Shown: positions 36,464-48,601 of the stretch, piece by piece | Position numbering within the stretch: position 1 is the stretch's first letter | Layout of the letters: every line of letters begins with the position of its first letter | Origin: Lunularia cruciata | Lineage: Eukaryota > Streptophyta > Marchantiopsida > Lunulariales > Lunulariaceae | Assembly (NCBI GenBank): GCA_948567375.1 | Contig: OX419760.1 | Span: 24,924,001 to 24,988,000 of the forward strand | DNA: 64,000 nt | Direction: 5' to 3' | Made by a program: the position numbers and the translations under genes | Notes under the pieces: model-generated | Told to the model about the DNA's origin: nothing | What the model saw: only the letters and a program-made list of their open reading frames with translations | The model's database searches: none

Positions 36464-37757
36464 TCATGATGGAGATATAATATGTTGAGGACAAGTTAGT
36501 GCATTATGCCCAATAAACTTACAAATTCCACAATGCCTAAGTCCTTTATGTGAACTTGATGCTTCCACCAACTCATATTGTGAGGCATCTCTTTGTGTAG
36601 AGTACTTAGCTCTAGTAGCACTTTGATTTGTTCTTTGGAAATTCACTTGAGATCCTTGAGGACGTCCATGAGTATGTAACATTGGTGGATTCTCCAAAGC
36701 CAATGTTTTAGAAGCAATGTTTGAGAGCTAACTATGTATTTTCTCTTGTTGATGAGGTGCTACTATTTGATAAATTTGATGCACAACACAAAAAATAGGA
36801 TCTAAGCTTGGTAGGATAATAAGTTGAACAATATCAATTGGTCTTGGTGTAATAGTCTCACACAAATGTTCAATGTTCAACCAAATGCCACATAAGATGA
36901 AAATCACTCATTGCAAGCAAATCCTTACCATTTAGCACTTGCAAAATATGCTGCTTATAAGGAAATCCTATTCTCTTCATTGACATTAATATAACTTTGA
37001 AGTTCTTCACCTTCTTTCTCTTGTGCCATCAATAACTATTCTGAACTTTCTTCAAAGCATATAACAATACTCATTGGATCACACTCCAATAAAAGCATTG
37101 TTTGTGATCATGAAGAACTCTAATATGCTCCATGCCTCACTATGCTTCAATTTCTTTAATTTTATTCTCAAAGGCATGAGATAATCAAACTTGAACATCT
37201 TGTAGATCTTTGGTGGAGACTTTCTAATATTTTTTTACCATCATGTGCTGACCCTCAGCTCAAAAAGATGTAACATTACCAAAATGAATTTTTTGATTTG
37301 TCCATGCTACTACCAAGCATTCTTTGTATCCAATCCACATCGTCCTCAAATAGTTGATAATGATTGGAATTAAGGCATATGTTTCATACAAATCACTCCA
37401 CATTGTGATAAATATTTCTAGTCTTTGATTGCACCACATTTTTCCATTCACTCAAGAATATATCCCGGTCATCCTTAGTATCAAAGTACTTCTTACAATT
37501 TGCTAAAACATTCTTATGAATATGCAAAATGCAAAAGAAGATGCATTGAAGTAGGGAATGTGCAGGAAAGAGCATTCATCAAAGCAAACTCACAATTTTT
37601 CATAGGCTTGTACAAGATTGCAATGTGATCTAAAGTCCAATAGTAGTATGGTTTTGTTTCTTCTCCTAAGAATGCAATTGCAATAGTAAATGATGTGTTG
37701 AGACTTGTGACTCCAACAACATGAAGCAAACATCATCAAAGAGCATGGATAGGCTTG
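36464..37757 (-). pseudogene. MULE transposase, DDE and zinc-knuckle part
   Basis: Reading down the minus strand from the break at 37757: VVGVTSLNTSFTIAIAFL and NCEFALMNAL (DDE core), then CILHIHKNVLANCKKYFD, AWTNQKIHFGNVT (helical region), and finally a zinc knuckle GLRHCGICKFIGHNALTCP near 36500. This order is diagnostic of FAR1/Jittery-type Mutator transposases, which cut and paste DNA. The expected second catalytic Asp of the D-x-ALMNA block reads Asn here, and the first catalytic Asp region is broken by insertion D. Several frame changes occur between 37260 and 36703. Confidence 0.82.
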
Positions 37758-38924
37758 TGTAACAACACAAAGACAAAAGCACACAAGATTCAAACTCTCA
37801 AAAATGTTGATGCCCCAAAGGAGCACATTGTCTTAATTATATAGCAAAATGGATCCCTTTAGAAGGAGCTACATCCTTAGATTAGATACATGGATTTGTG
37901 ATATATCAATGTAATTCTGGGCCAGGCAGGGGCAGTGAAATAGGGTTGTGTTGCATTTCCTCTGTCCTGAATGTCTAAGAACTCTAAAATTTGTGGCAGC
38001 CCGCACTACTACACAAAATTGGTTTGTAGAGTACTTCTGTAAATGAGATCCTAGATAGAGTCTCAGGATCGGTCTCTGAGCTTTATCAATGGACCAAATC
38101 TGCAAGCTACACCCTTAGATTAGATGCATGGATTGGTTGGATGTTGATTCTTGTACTTTTGGTTGGTAAAAAAATTTGACCAAAGGGAATATTTGGGGAA
38201 TCTTTTTGTAGGAAGTTAAAAAAACATGGAAGATGTACCATTGGAAAGATCTCAATGAGACAAAAAAGGGGGAGAAGGAAATTCCTTTCTCTTTTTGCCA
38301 AAGTAGGAAGTAAGATTCTATTTTTGAGTGCTAATTCTTACATTTAGACCTCTAAAATTGGCTCTAAAGTTTTTGGTGTGTTTTTGGCCTTTGCCTTATT
38401 AGTAGAAGTCCCGTTTTGGTGACTCCGCTATTTGATCTACTTAGATCATCATGTATAATATCTCTAACACCTCCAAGATATTACCAAGCCAATTTTCACA
38501 TGTAGCTAATTTATGTAGGTAATTGTATTTCAAAGCTCCCCCTCTTTAAGATGCAACATGCTCATTGTGAAGTTGATGCTCCAAAGATTCCCCTACTGCC
38601 AATGTGGTGGTCAAGCTAGCTATAGGTTCCCAAGTGGCCTCATACAATGAGTATCCTTTCTAGTGGACAAGATATTCCACATGTTGATGATGGGTCCCTA
38701 GGATGCATTTCTAGAGAATGTGCTTTACTTTGTATCCTTTCGTGCTATCAATGAGTGCTAGATGAGGTTGAATTTCTTGTATAGAAGGAAAGTACTATTG
38801 GTAGAGGAAGTCTTCTTTTGGTCTCCTCTATTGGATCTACTTAGACCATCATGTATAAAATCTTTAAAAATATTACCAAGCCAATTTTCACATGTAGCTA
38901 ATTTGTCTAACTAATGGTATTATA
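37758..38924 (-). mobile_element. Gypsy element D, internally deleted
   Basis: It is inserted in the MULE transposase with a target duplication GCTTG (37753-37757) / ACTTG (38925-38929), one transition apart. Left LTR 37758-38532 starts TGTAAC and ends TTTCA; it is followed by a polypurine tract (minus strand, near 38535-38550), then a short internal piece (38533-38815) matching the 3' part of element C. Only about 110 bases of a second LTR remain (38816-38924). The left LTR has an extra block of about 185 bases near 37917-38100 that its relatives lack. Confidence 0.75.
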
Positions 38925-39263
38925 ACTTGAGCAAAAGAATTTAGTAAAGATAAGCACATAACAAATGAGTAACCACATTTGCATCATTGCACAATTAGTC
39001 ACTCTATTAGTTAGTATCTTGAAGAGAATCTAAAAGAGCAAGAATTGGTGGTCTATGTGCAAGTTCTATTTTTCAAGCCATGCTTGCTCATTGTAGATTG
39101 TTCTAGCTATTGTATGAGTGTAAGGAGTTGCTTGTTGAAAAGCTATAAGAACATGCTTTGGAGCAATGCAAACAACTAACATTTGGGATGTCATTACACA
39201 TTGCTTTGACGAGGACAAACAACAAGATGACCATAAAATTTTTCTTGAAAGTTCATGATTGTG
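38925..39263 (-). pseudogene. MULE transposase, middle piece
   Basis: It starts exactly at the element C boundary with HNHELSRK (39263 downward), the end of a FAR1 DNA-binding domain. It runs on to CIAPKHVLIAFQQATPYTH and TIARTIYNEQAW. It is bordered by element C on one side and element D on the other, so it is a piece of the same broken gene. Confidence 0.75.
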
Positions 39264-39850
39264 TGTAACATTTTGAGGACAAGAGAAACCCCAAGAGAAA
39301 TATAAGAGAAGAAACACAAGAGAAACACAAGGTTTCATTCTTGAATATTTTGATGCCCTAAAGGAGCACCTTGCTTTTATTATATAGCAAAGAAGATTCT
39401 ATCAAAGAAAGCTACACCCTTAGATAAGATACATGGATTGATGATATGTCAACAAGCTACACACATAGATTAGCTGCATGATTGGTCCTTGTCCTATTGG
39501 TTGGTCAAATAAGTTTGACCAATGGGAATCTTTGGAGAGCCTTTCTTATATGAAGCTCAAAATAGCATGAGTGAGGTATCATTGGAAAGATCTTGATGAG
39601 AAAAACAAGTGGAGAGAAGGCAATACCTTTTCCTTAGCAAAGGGAGTGGAGAATTCATTTTGAGGTCTAATTCATTTGTTTAGGCCTCCAAAATTAGCTT
39701 TGAGGTTTCAAGGGTGTTTTTTACTTCTACCTTATTAGTGGAAATACTCTTTTGGTAACATCTCTATCTTATCCATTATTATCATGTATAACATTTTTAA
39801 AGATATTACTAAGCCAATTTCCACCTTTAGATAATCTATTTAGTATTACA
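39264..39850 (-). repeat. 3' LTR of gypsy C (LTR family A)
   Basis: 587 bases; in plus orientation it starts TGTAACATTTTGAGG and ends TAGTATTACA. It is directly followed by a pyrimidine tract (AACCTCTCCC on plus), the complement of the polypurine tract, as expected at the 3' end of a minus-strand element. Confidence 0.85.
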
Positions 39851-40580
39851 AACCTCTCCCATTTAAGACACAACATCCTTGTTGCAAAGCTATTGCTCAA
39901 ATAATTGCACTAACATTGGTGCATTGGTCAAGCTAGCTATGGGCTCCCATGTTGCCTCATATAATGTGTATCCTTTCCAATGTACAAGATATTACCTACG
40001 TGGATGATGGGTATCATGGATGTGTTCTTGGAGAATACGTTTGACTTCATATTCCTCCGTGCAATTGGTGAGTGTTGGACAAGGTTAAGCTTCTTGTATA
40101 GAAGGAAAGTGGGGCAGTTGGGGTGTATATCTGCATAGCAAGGAAACATAGACATTGGATAGATCTCCAAAATGTGTGTGTTGGTAGCTTGAGGTGATAG
40201 GTCAACATGCCAATTCAATGGATGATAGGAAAAGAGCCAATAAAATGGGATTTGAACTTATAAAGGCCAACTAACATAAGATTGGTTGTGGACAACCACA
40301 CTTGATCCCCAATGCTAAAACTCCATGTGCTTGTGATATAAATATTTTTTATTTTTTATCTATCAATTTTGGAGTATTTCCAACTTGTTCTTGGCATTCT
40401 TTACACCCTATTCGATGCTAGAAACAAAAGTGTTGACAACATTAACTTTTGTAGCCATTGGGCGGACTTTTGCCAAGCTTGAAGATGTAAAAGGGTGTTC
40501 CATCCATGAAGAAAAGTAGTTTTACTTGTGTAGATGCATTCACTAAATTGTTGGAGGCAAATTCCACTAGTGGAAGTAAT
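39851..40580 (-). pseudogene. Gypsy C integrase tail and chromodomain relic
   Basis: The minus strand shows a chromodomain ending YEATWEP (near 39935-39960) after degraded LYIGKD sequence. Upstream is integrase C-terminal sequence (KLNLVQHSPIARR). The plus-strand end at 40580 is where the copia element inserted. Chromodomains direct chromovirus integration to particular chromatin. Frameshifts are present. Confidence 0.7.
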
Positions 40581-40840
40581 TGTTAGGTTTTGACTGATAT
40601 GCCTGAGGGTTCCGGGTATTTTGGTGAGGGTTGCTCTCTCACAGGTCATAGGGAGTATGGACTGTAAAATGGTTGTAGGAATGGACTAGAAAAAGGACAG
40701 GACCCTGAGTCAGTAAAGGCCTTCTTGATGCTTACCATGGACGTAGCCTCACACAGAGGTGAACCATGTATTCCTATCTTAAGTGTGAATTTGCTTGGAA
40801 TCAACATGGTTTATGTGGCACTAATCAATTTTATCCATCA
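40581..40840 (+). repeat. 5' LTR of the copia element
   Basis: 260 bases, TG...CA termini, paired with 46647-46906. The long leader between this LTR and gag (40841-42348) has no recognised coding sequence and ends in A-rich runs near 42197-42220. Confidence 0.9.
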
Positions 40841-42348
40841 ATTGGTACCATAGAGATGCTGAGGTTGATGATGGAGGCTATGAGAAAATTGAGACAAGTG
40901 GTGGCTCAATGAAGCTGATGCATGAAGCAATTCTGGACTAAAGGCTGAACCTCAATTTGGGGACCTTGGTCATTCGTCCGTTCCCCTGCACTTTGTACTT
41001 TTTTTAGAGGAAGGGAGCTATGAGCCTCTAGGATCATGAAGCTATTGTCAAGGCATAACATGAGGTCATTGATCAAGAAGCAATCAACTCCCACTCTATG
41101 CTATCAATAGACAACTTGAAGGTGACCCAGGCAAGAATTCTTCCAAAGTAGCTCTTGGCAACCTCTCTCTATTATACATTCCTTGATTGCTTTGTAAGGG
41201 CTAGCTCTGTAGGCCTGTTATTGAAGTCCATGAAGCTAGTACACTTGAGTCATCCCAAGATCTATATGTTGCCTTTGAGGACTAATTCTTAGATTTCATT
41301 TCAATGCAATGAAATCAGGAGATAACTTTAAATTTATCAAATAGATCTGATAGTGATAGAAATTGAGACTGAGAAGATAGATTGCTACCTAGTTGTAACA
41401 ATTATGGGTTGAAAAAGGTGATGATGTACCATCTGGGTCTTCCTTTGAATCATGTCAGCGCTATGTTCTGCCTGTTAGTATACGGGAACACTTGAAGAAT
41501 CTTGCACGAGCTATATTCATACAGAAAAAATTAAACCTGTATTGCTTCAGAGACCAACTTCAAGTAGGAAACAAGCATGATTGAGTACCTAGCCCTAACA
41601 ATAGGACATTGGTTTGTCCGCATCAACAATCATAAGCATACTGACCTGCATGAGTACTTAGGTTCCTACGTTACACATAATTCAAGAAAGCTTGTCTTCT
41701 AGGAAGGTATCCTAGTGGAGGCTGTATAGAACGGATATTGGATAGTTCTTGATGAGTTGAATCTCACACCATGATGTCCTTGAGGCATTAAATTGTTTGT
41801 TGCTGACATTACCAAAGCTCTCTTTCAGAACCAAAGTGGAGCTCTTGATCACTCTTGTTCTCTCTTGTCCTCAAGATTGATTGAACCACACAGTATCTCG
41901 CCACCTTTTGCAATTAATCCTATGCCTTGACGTGGTGAAGGTGGCCATTCTTCATGTGCTTCCTTTTGTTTATGAAAATATTGTACATTATTTCCCAAGA
42001 GGGTCAAGAGAGTCTGGTGTCACACTCCATAACTTCCCAAAGGTTTTGAGCTTCAAGACTAGGGTAGTGAGTACACCAAGAGACTAAAAATCACACATGT
42101 AGAAGGTTTTTGGATAAAGGTTGTGTCATAAGGGCGGACAATATTTTATCAATTGATGTAATTATTGTTGACTTTGAGTATTTGAAGAAGCTAATGTAAA
42201 AAAAGAAAAAAAAAGAAAAAAGATTTTCATCTTATGACCCACTCCCCTGAGTATTGGAGTTTTAAGGTGGAAGATTCAAGGACTCAAGAAGAGTCTCTAA
42301 GTACAACAATAGCCTCTGTAGTACTTGAGGAGCAGAAAAAAAGTCAAG

Positions 42349-43218
42349 ATGGGTACTCTGAAGCTTGGTGGACCCAAGTTTGATGTGGCAAAGTTTGATG
42401 GCTGCATGGATTTCTTATTGTGGGAACGGCAGGTGAAAGGAGTTTTGAGTGCAACTGGTTTAGGTAAGCTCTTGAGGGAGAAACTTGAGGATGTGAGACA
42501 AAGTGATTGGGATGATATGCAAGAGCAAGTTGTGAATACTGTTTTGCTACACCTTCAGCCCCATGTGATCAAGCAAGTGAGGGAGCATTCTGACTTTACC
42601 TCCTTGTTTGATGCACTACAGAGCAAGTATCATCAGAATGAATTGTCAAATAGATTATACACCAATCTCAAACTAATCACATCCAAGATGAAACCAGGGA
42701 CCAACATCAAAGACCATGTAGATGCATTTTGTGACCTAGTAGTAGACTTGACAAACTTAGGAGAAGACTTGAATGAGGATCGGAAGGTGCTGCACTTGTT
42801 GGGCTCCTTGCCGCCGTCCTATCAGTCTCTTTCACGAGTGTTGTTGCATAGTGAGAAAAAGACCATTACCTTTGAAGAGGTGACTGTAGCTCTACTTACA
42901 GATGACTTGCAACACAAACTTGTTGCAACCTCAATGTCATCTTCTACTCAGGGCAATGCCTTGGTTATCCAATGTAGGAGACCTCAATGGAGGACTAGTG
43001 ATGGTGATAAGGGGAAAAGCAAGGCCGAGTCCATGTTTAAGTCAAGAAGCAAGTCCAAGGAAAGGAAACATGTGACTTGTTGGGGATGTGGCAAAGAAGG
43101 CCATATGAAGAAGGAGTGCAAAGCTAAGGGCAAAGGAAAGGTAGATGAAGTGTCTTCAGCAAACATAGCTTATGTTGAGGAGGATACTGATCTGTTGGAT
43201 GATCAATATGATTTGTGA
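42349..43218 (+). CDS. Copia Gag protein with CCHC knuckle
   Basis: 289-codon frame from ATG 42349 to TGA 43216, following the A-rich leader. It starts MGTLKLGGPKFDVAKFDG and has the copia capsid region (LWERQVKGVLSATGL, LHLLGSLPPSYQSL). It ends with a Lys-rich segment and the RNA-binding knuckle CWGCGKEGHMKKEC. It is uninterrupted, unlike the pol region. In copia elements gag and pol normally form one frame; the TGA here separates them and pol continues in the same frame, so the stop is probably a mutation. Confidence 0.88.
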   Translation: MGTLKLGGPKFDVAKFDGCMDFLLWERQVKGVLSATGLGKLLREKLEDVRQSDWDDMQEQVVNTVLLHLQPHVIKQVREHSDFTSLFDALQSKYHQNELSNRLYTNLKLITSKMKPGTNIKDHVDAFCDLVVDLTNLGEDLNEDRKVLHLLGSLPPSYQSLSRVLLHSEKKTITFEEVTVALLTDDLQHKLVATSMSSSTQGNALVIQCRRPQWRTSDGDKGKSKAESMFKSRSKSKERKHVTCWGCGKEGHMKKECKAKGKGKVDEVSSANIAYVEEDTDLLDDQYDL

Positions 43219-46200
43219 CATTGTGGGTATGCCCTTTGTGCCTCATCTCCTAGTATGGATGATTATTGGATTCAAGATTGTGCTTGCTTGTACCATATAT
43301 GCTATATCAAGGAGTTCTTCTATTCACTTTCAACATCAAATGGTTCAATTCTGATGTGGAATGATCAACCTTGTCGGATTGAGGGTATTGGATCCATAAG
43401 GATTCTAATGTTTGATGGAGCTATGCGGAAGTTCAATGATGTTTGGTTCATACCTAACATGAAGAAGAACCTGATTTCCCTTGGAGTATTGCATGCCAAA
43501 GGTCATCAATGGAGTGTTGGTGATGGGCTATTTTGAGTCACTTCTGGTGGAAAGGTTATCTTGCAAGGTAACTTTCAAAAGAATCTATTTGTATTGGAGT
43601 GCACTACAGTGTGTGGAGAAGCCAATGTAACCAGGTCTTAGGATGGGATGACGACTGTGTGGCATTCACGACTAGGTCATTTGAGTGAGAAGGGTTTGGC
43701 TGTCTTGAAAAGAAATGGCTTGCTATCTGGCTTGAAGATTGTAAAGTTGGATTTTTGTGAGCATTGCATCTTTGGAAAACAAAACAGATCTGTTTTTGGA
43801 GTGGGGACCCATAATTCCAAGGGTCTACTTGAGTATGTACATAGTGATGTGTGGGGACTATCTCCTACACCCTCACACTCTGGAAAAATTTACTTTGTAA
43901 CATTTATTGACGATTACTCGAGGTTTGTGTGGATTTATTTCATGCACCACAAGTTTGAAGTCTTTGCGTCTTTCAAGAAGTGGAAGGCCCAAGTGGAGAC
44001 TCAGATTGGAGAGAAGGTGAGGTGTCTAAGATCAGAAAATGGCGGGGAGTATGTCTCTAGAGAGTTTCAGGCATACTGCACAGAACAGGAGATAACTTGC
44101 CACCTTACCACAGTTTACACTCCGCAGTAGAACGGTGTTGTTGAGCGGCTCCACCGGACATTTTTTGACATGCACGGAGTATGTTGAGTGAATCAAAGTT
44201 CCCACATGAGTTTTGGGCAGAAGCTATCAACATAGCGACATATGTGGTAAATATTTCTCTATCCAGTGCAATCAACTTCAAGACACCATATGAGTTGAGG
44301 CATAAGTGACCAGCTGATTATGGTAGATTGAAGATATTTGGTTGTGATGCATATTCACTCACACCTAAGGAGGAAAGGTCCAAGTTGGATGCTAAGTCAA
44401 AGAAATGTGTTTTTCTTGGCTATGCAAGTGGACTGAAAGCTCATAGGTTATGGGATCCAAAAACATGTAAGGTTGTGGTCAGTAGGGATGTTTCCTTTAA
44501 TGAATCTAGATCATTCAAGGAGGGGGAGGATGCTCAGGCTCCCTACATTGAAAAAGGCAAGTCTACCACCTTAGATCTAGTTGAGGGGGAGATTGATCAC
44601 TTCAGTGATGAAGATAAAGGAGGTGCTCTTGTAGCAGAGCAAGTTCTTGAGGAGCAAGAACAAATGGAGCAAGTAGTTGCTGATGAGCAACAAAATGTGC
44701 TAGGTCAGTCTCACATTGGACCTACACATGGAGATCAAGCAGAGAGTTAATCTAGGAGGTTATCAAGGCATGCTAGTTGAGCTCCAATCAGATATGGTAC
44801 ATGGATTAATTCAACAAAGTTGTTGGATGATGACTTGACTTTTGGGGGTGATGCTCGTGCTCTAGTCTTGGAAGAAGGTGAACCCTCATCCTACAAGGAG
44901 GCATGTTCTTCTAGTGAAAATGATGAGTGGTTTGGTTCTATGGAGAGGGAGATGGAATCCTTGAGGGATAACAAGACTTGGGAGCTAGTTAGGTTACCTA
45001 AGGATCAACAAGTGATAGATTGCAAGTAGATCTATAAGTTGGAAGAGGGTCCTAAGGAGGGATCAAAGATCTACAAGGCTACGTTGGTAGCAAAGAGGTT
45101 CACTCAAGAGAAGGGGGTGGACTATAATGAGGTCTTTTCTCATGTTGCAAAGTATTCCACAATCCATATGTTATGTATGCTTGTTGCATTATTTGGTCTT
45201 ACTTTAGATCAATGGATGTTATCACAATGTTTCTTTATGGTACCTTGGATGAGAGGATCTTCATGAGACAACCTATGGGATTTTTGAAGATGGCCAAAAA
45301 GACAAGGTATGTAGATTGCTAAAGTCCTTGTATGGATTGAAGCAAGCACCTTGCCAATGGAACAAGAGGTTTGATGTGTTTATGCACGCTCAAGGTTTCA
45401 ATAGGAGTTTATTTGATCCCTGTGTGTACATGAAACCAATGAGTAATAAGACCTTTGGTTTTATTATTCTTGTGCTATATGTGGATGACATGTTGATAGC
45501 TGCCAAGGATAGATCTGAGGTGAACAAGCTCAAGGCGCTCTTGAGTTCAAAGTTCAAGATGAAGGATATAGGGTTGGCCACAAGGATATTAGGCATAGAG
45601 ATCAAGAGGAACTTGGCACTGGTTTGTTGTGGTTGACACAAGGTAAGTATGCTAGGAAGGTACTTGTTAGGTTCAACATGGAGAACTGTAAACTAGTAAG
45701 TACTCCTCTAGCTCCTCATTTCAAGCTTTCAGGAGCATGTTGTCCTACAGATGCTCTGGAGAAGGGATTGATGGCTAACATTCTTTATGAGAAGGCTGTT
45801 AGGAGTCTCATGTACTTGATGACTTGCACTAGACTTGATCTTGCCCTAGCAATGGGTAAGGTGTGCAGGTATATGTCAAATCCAAGAAGGACACATTGGG
45901 AAGCAGTTAAGTGGATTCTTAGGTATTTGAGAGGTACACTAGACTATGCGCTCTTATTTGATGGAAGATCAATGATGATTACATCATTAGAGGCTATGTA
46001 GATGCTGATTATGGACAAGATTTGGACAAGCGGAGGTCAACAATAGGGTATGTATTCACACTTGGTGGTGGGTGCATTAGTTGGAAATCTATCTTGCAGA
46101 AGTGTGTTGCACAATCTACTACAAAAGCGGAGTATGTGGTAGCAGCAGAAGCAGCAGAGGAAGCAATTTGGTTGGACAAACTTGTTGCTGAGATGGGGCT

Positions 46201-46455
46201 AACACATGGTAATGTAATGCTTCATTGTGACAACCAAAGTGCTTTATACCTAGCTGAAATCAGGTGATGGACAGTAGGGTTAAGCATATAGACATCAAAT
46301 ATCACTTTCTTAGGCAAGTTGTGTCTGAAAAAAAGCTTGATCTAGTCAAGATTGATGGTAAGCTCAACCCGGCTGATGCCTTTACCAAAGTCATACCTTT
46401 AGAAAGTTTCTCCAGGCATTGTGCTACCCTGCAGGTTGTGCAAGTGGAGCATGAG
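43219..46455 (+). pseudogene. Copia Pol: protease, integrase, RT, RNase H remnants
   Basis: Same order as all copia elements. The protease region (43265 on) has WIQDCACLYH where the active-site D-S/T-G is expected, so the catalytic triad is lost. Integrase follows with WHSRLGHLSEKGL and CEHCIFGKQ (HHCC finger), HSDVWG, FIDDYSRFVW and RSENGGEY (the expected Asp replaced by Glu). The reverse transcriptase keeps LYVDDMLIAA (about 45474-45503) and RNase H keeps VAQSTTKAEYV and HCDNQSALYLAE. Stops lie at 43534, 44128 and 45027 among others, and there are at least two frame changes (after 44150 and near 45200-45300). The stop at 44128 replaces the first part of the conserved QNGVVER block. Confidence 0.88.
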
Positions 46456-46646
46456 TAGGATGACCTAAGATTGGAGGTGACCTTGGCTGCTTTGGTTACT
46501 CTTCTCTATATGGGCTATGGTTATAAGTTCTAGTTTATCCTAGTTTAAAGGAGGGGTCAAGTAATTGGTTGTCTGTCTAGAACTTCCCACTAAGTGATTA
46601 ATTGTTGCAAGGTTACTAACCCCAAGACAAGAGTCAAGGGGGATTT

Positions 46647-46906
46647 TGTTAGGTTTTGACTAATATGCCTTAGGGTTGCGGGTATTTTGGTGAGGGGTGC
46701 TCTCTCTCAGGTCGTGGGGAGTATGGATTGTAAAACGGTCGTAGGACTGGACTAGAAAAGAGATAGCACCTTGAGTCAGTAAAGGCCTTCTTGATGCTTA
46801 CTGTGGATGTAGCCTCACATAGAGGTGAACCACATATTCCTATCTAAAGGGTGAATTTGCTTAGAATCAACATTGTTTATGTGGCACTAATCAATTTTAT
46901 CCATCA
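46647..46906 (+). repeat. 3' LTR of the copia element
   Basis: 260 bases, TGTTAGG to CCATCA, preceded by a purine tract and followed by ATAAT, the counterpart of GTAAT at the 5' side. Confidence 0.9.
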
Positions 46907-47579
46907 ATAATGTGGATCACCTTTCTTGCTCCTCTAAGGTAAAGCTCTAGAGCACATCCTCAATAGTGCAATTGGCCTACTCTATTTGTCCATAATCTTG
47001 TAGATAGTAGGATGTGGACATGGTAATTTGAGTTTTGAAGGCACCAAAGAATGTTCTCAAAACAAACTAGTGAATTGAGCACCCTAATTGGTGATGAAAA
47101 CTAGAGACAATCCATTGTGAAAAAAGACCACAAGTAAGTACAATTGAGCTAATTTTGGTGCAATCATGTCCTTGTTCATAGGATACACATGAATAATTTT
47201 TTAAAGTTGGTCTACAAAGACTACAATGGACTGAAAACTTGAGATGATCTTGGGCAATTCACAAACTTGTTCCATGTTGACTTGCTACCAACATTGTGTA
47301 AGAGAAGGGAGAGGTTGAAGGAGTCATGTGGGATTTTGATTAGAGGGTTTATCTTGTTGATAGAGTAGGCAACTTAAAATATACTCCACCACATTGTTAC
47401 TCATCTTGGGCCAATAGTAATAGCATTTGACTACATCTAAGGTTTTGTTTACTCCAACATGACCTACAATGGCAAAATCATGACATTTTGCTAGATGGTT
47501 CTTGGGTCCAGAGCATTTGGGATCCATAGCTTGCCATCATGAAGGGTGATTCCTTGGCTATTGGTTATACATTTGGATG
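46907..47579 (-). pseudogene. Gypsy C integrase finger and core relic
   Basis: The minus strand carries the H2C2 finger GHVGVNKTLDVVKCYYYWPKM with SCLLYQQDK (47500-47350). The integrase core with VVFVDQL and IIHVYPMNKD follows near 47220-47160. It is bounded by element B at 47580 and by copia at 46906. Stops are present. Confidence 0.75.
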
Positions 47580-47718
47580 ATTGATGTAACAATATGGAGT
47601 TTAACGACAAATTTAGTTAGTGTTAACGAAGTAACAAATAGGACAAATTAGCCTAGAATATTCCAAAAGTATTTAGAAAGCTTCTTGGCTAACTTAGCTT
47701 GCACCCCAAGTAGGTAGC

Positions 47719-47731
47719 TTCTAGAAGCTTC
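47719..47731. promoter_or_regulatory. Heat-shock-element-like trimer TTCnnGAAnnTTC
   Basis: TTCTAGAAGCTTC contains three alternating 5-bp units with no gap, the canonical plant heat-shock-factor site. The equivalent place in the 3' LTR (54062-54074) has the same trimer. Function is inferred from the motif only. Confidence 0.6.
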
Positions 47732-47858
47732 CAACTAGCTTAGCTTGTATGCCAAGTAAGTGATTTCTAGAGGCAAGCTTCTTGAAAAGTTTCCCGATTA
47801 ACTTGGCTTGCACTCCAAGAAAGCCGCTCAAGAAAGCTTCTTGAGAAGCTTCTCAATG

Positions 47859-48601
47859 TGTAATACCAATAGCTAGACATATGATCAAGAGATGAAATTT
47901 GGTTTGGTAATATTTGGGAGGATGTTATACATGATGGACTAAGTGGATCAGACAGAGGTATCACCAAATGAGTACTTCTACAAATAGGCCAAAAACTAAA
48001 ACATGCTTGAAGACATTAGAATCAATAACTAGACATATGATCTAAAGATAGAATTTGGGTGGTGACCTTTGGAAGGGATGGTACACATAATGGATGAAGT
48101 AGATCAGGTAGAGGCATCACCAAAAGAGCACTTCTACTAATAGGGAAAAAACCAAGATAGGCCTGAAAACTTTAGAGGCAATTTTAGAGGCCTAAACGGA
48201 TGAATTAGACCTCAAAAATATGTAGATTCCCTCTCCAATGGAGTAAATGTTGGCCTTCCCTTCCCCCTGGTTTGTCTCACCGAGAGCTTTCCAATGGTAC
48301 CTTACCCATGTGATTTGAGATTCCTACAAGAAGATTCTCTTAAAGATTCCCTCTAGTCAAAGTCTATTTGACCAACTAGATGGGACCAAGATAGACATGT
48401 CACCCATCCAAGCAAGTAATCTAAGGGTGGAGCTTGCTATCAGGTCACTATCCATGTACCCAATCCTATGGTGAAGCTTCCTTGGAGAAGATCCTCTTGG
48501 ACTATATAATAAAAAAAAGGTGCTCAATTGGGGCACCAAAGTTTGAGTGTGAAGCTTGTGTTTTCTCTTCCATGTTTCTTTGCTATCCTCATAATATTAC
48601 A
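47859..48601 (+). repeat. Solo LTR (family A) inside the 5' LTR of B
   Basis: 743 bases, TGTAATACC to ATATTACA, flanked by CAATG (47854-47858) and CAAGG (48602-48606). The empty site in the other copies reads CTTCTCAAGGCCTT, so the duplication was CAAGG with one later change. No internal element sequence accompanies it. It carries a TATA-like TATATAATAA near 48504. Confidence 0.88.

Larger units (their letters stand above)
40581..46906 (+). mobile_element. Ty1/copia retrotransposon, complete but inactive
   Basis: Two 260-bp LTRs (40581-40840 and 46647-46906) start TGTTAGG and end CCATCA. A primer-binding site TGGTACCATAGAGATGC, similar to initiator Met-tRNA sites, follows the 5' LTR, and a polypurine tract (AAGGGGGATTT) precedes the 3' LTR. 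Target duplications are GTAAT (40576-40580) and ATAAT (46907-46911). By eye the LTRs differ at about 26 of 260 positions, roughly 17 of them transitions, so the insertion is old. It lies in the integrase region of gypsy C, opposite in orientation. Confidence 0.92.
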
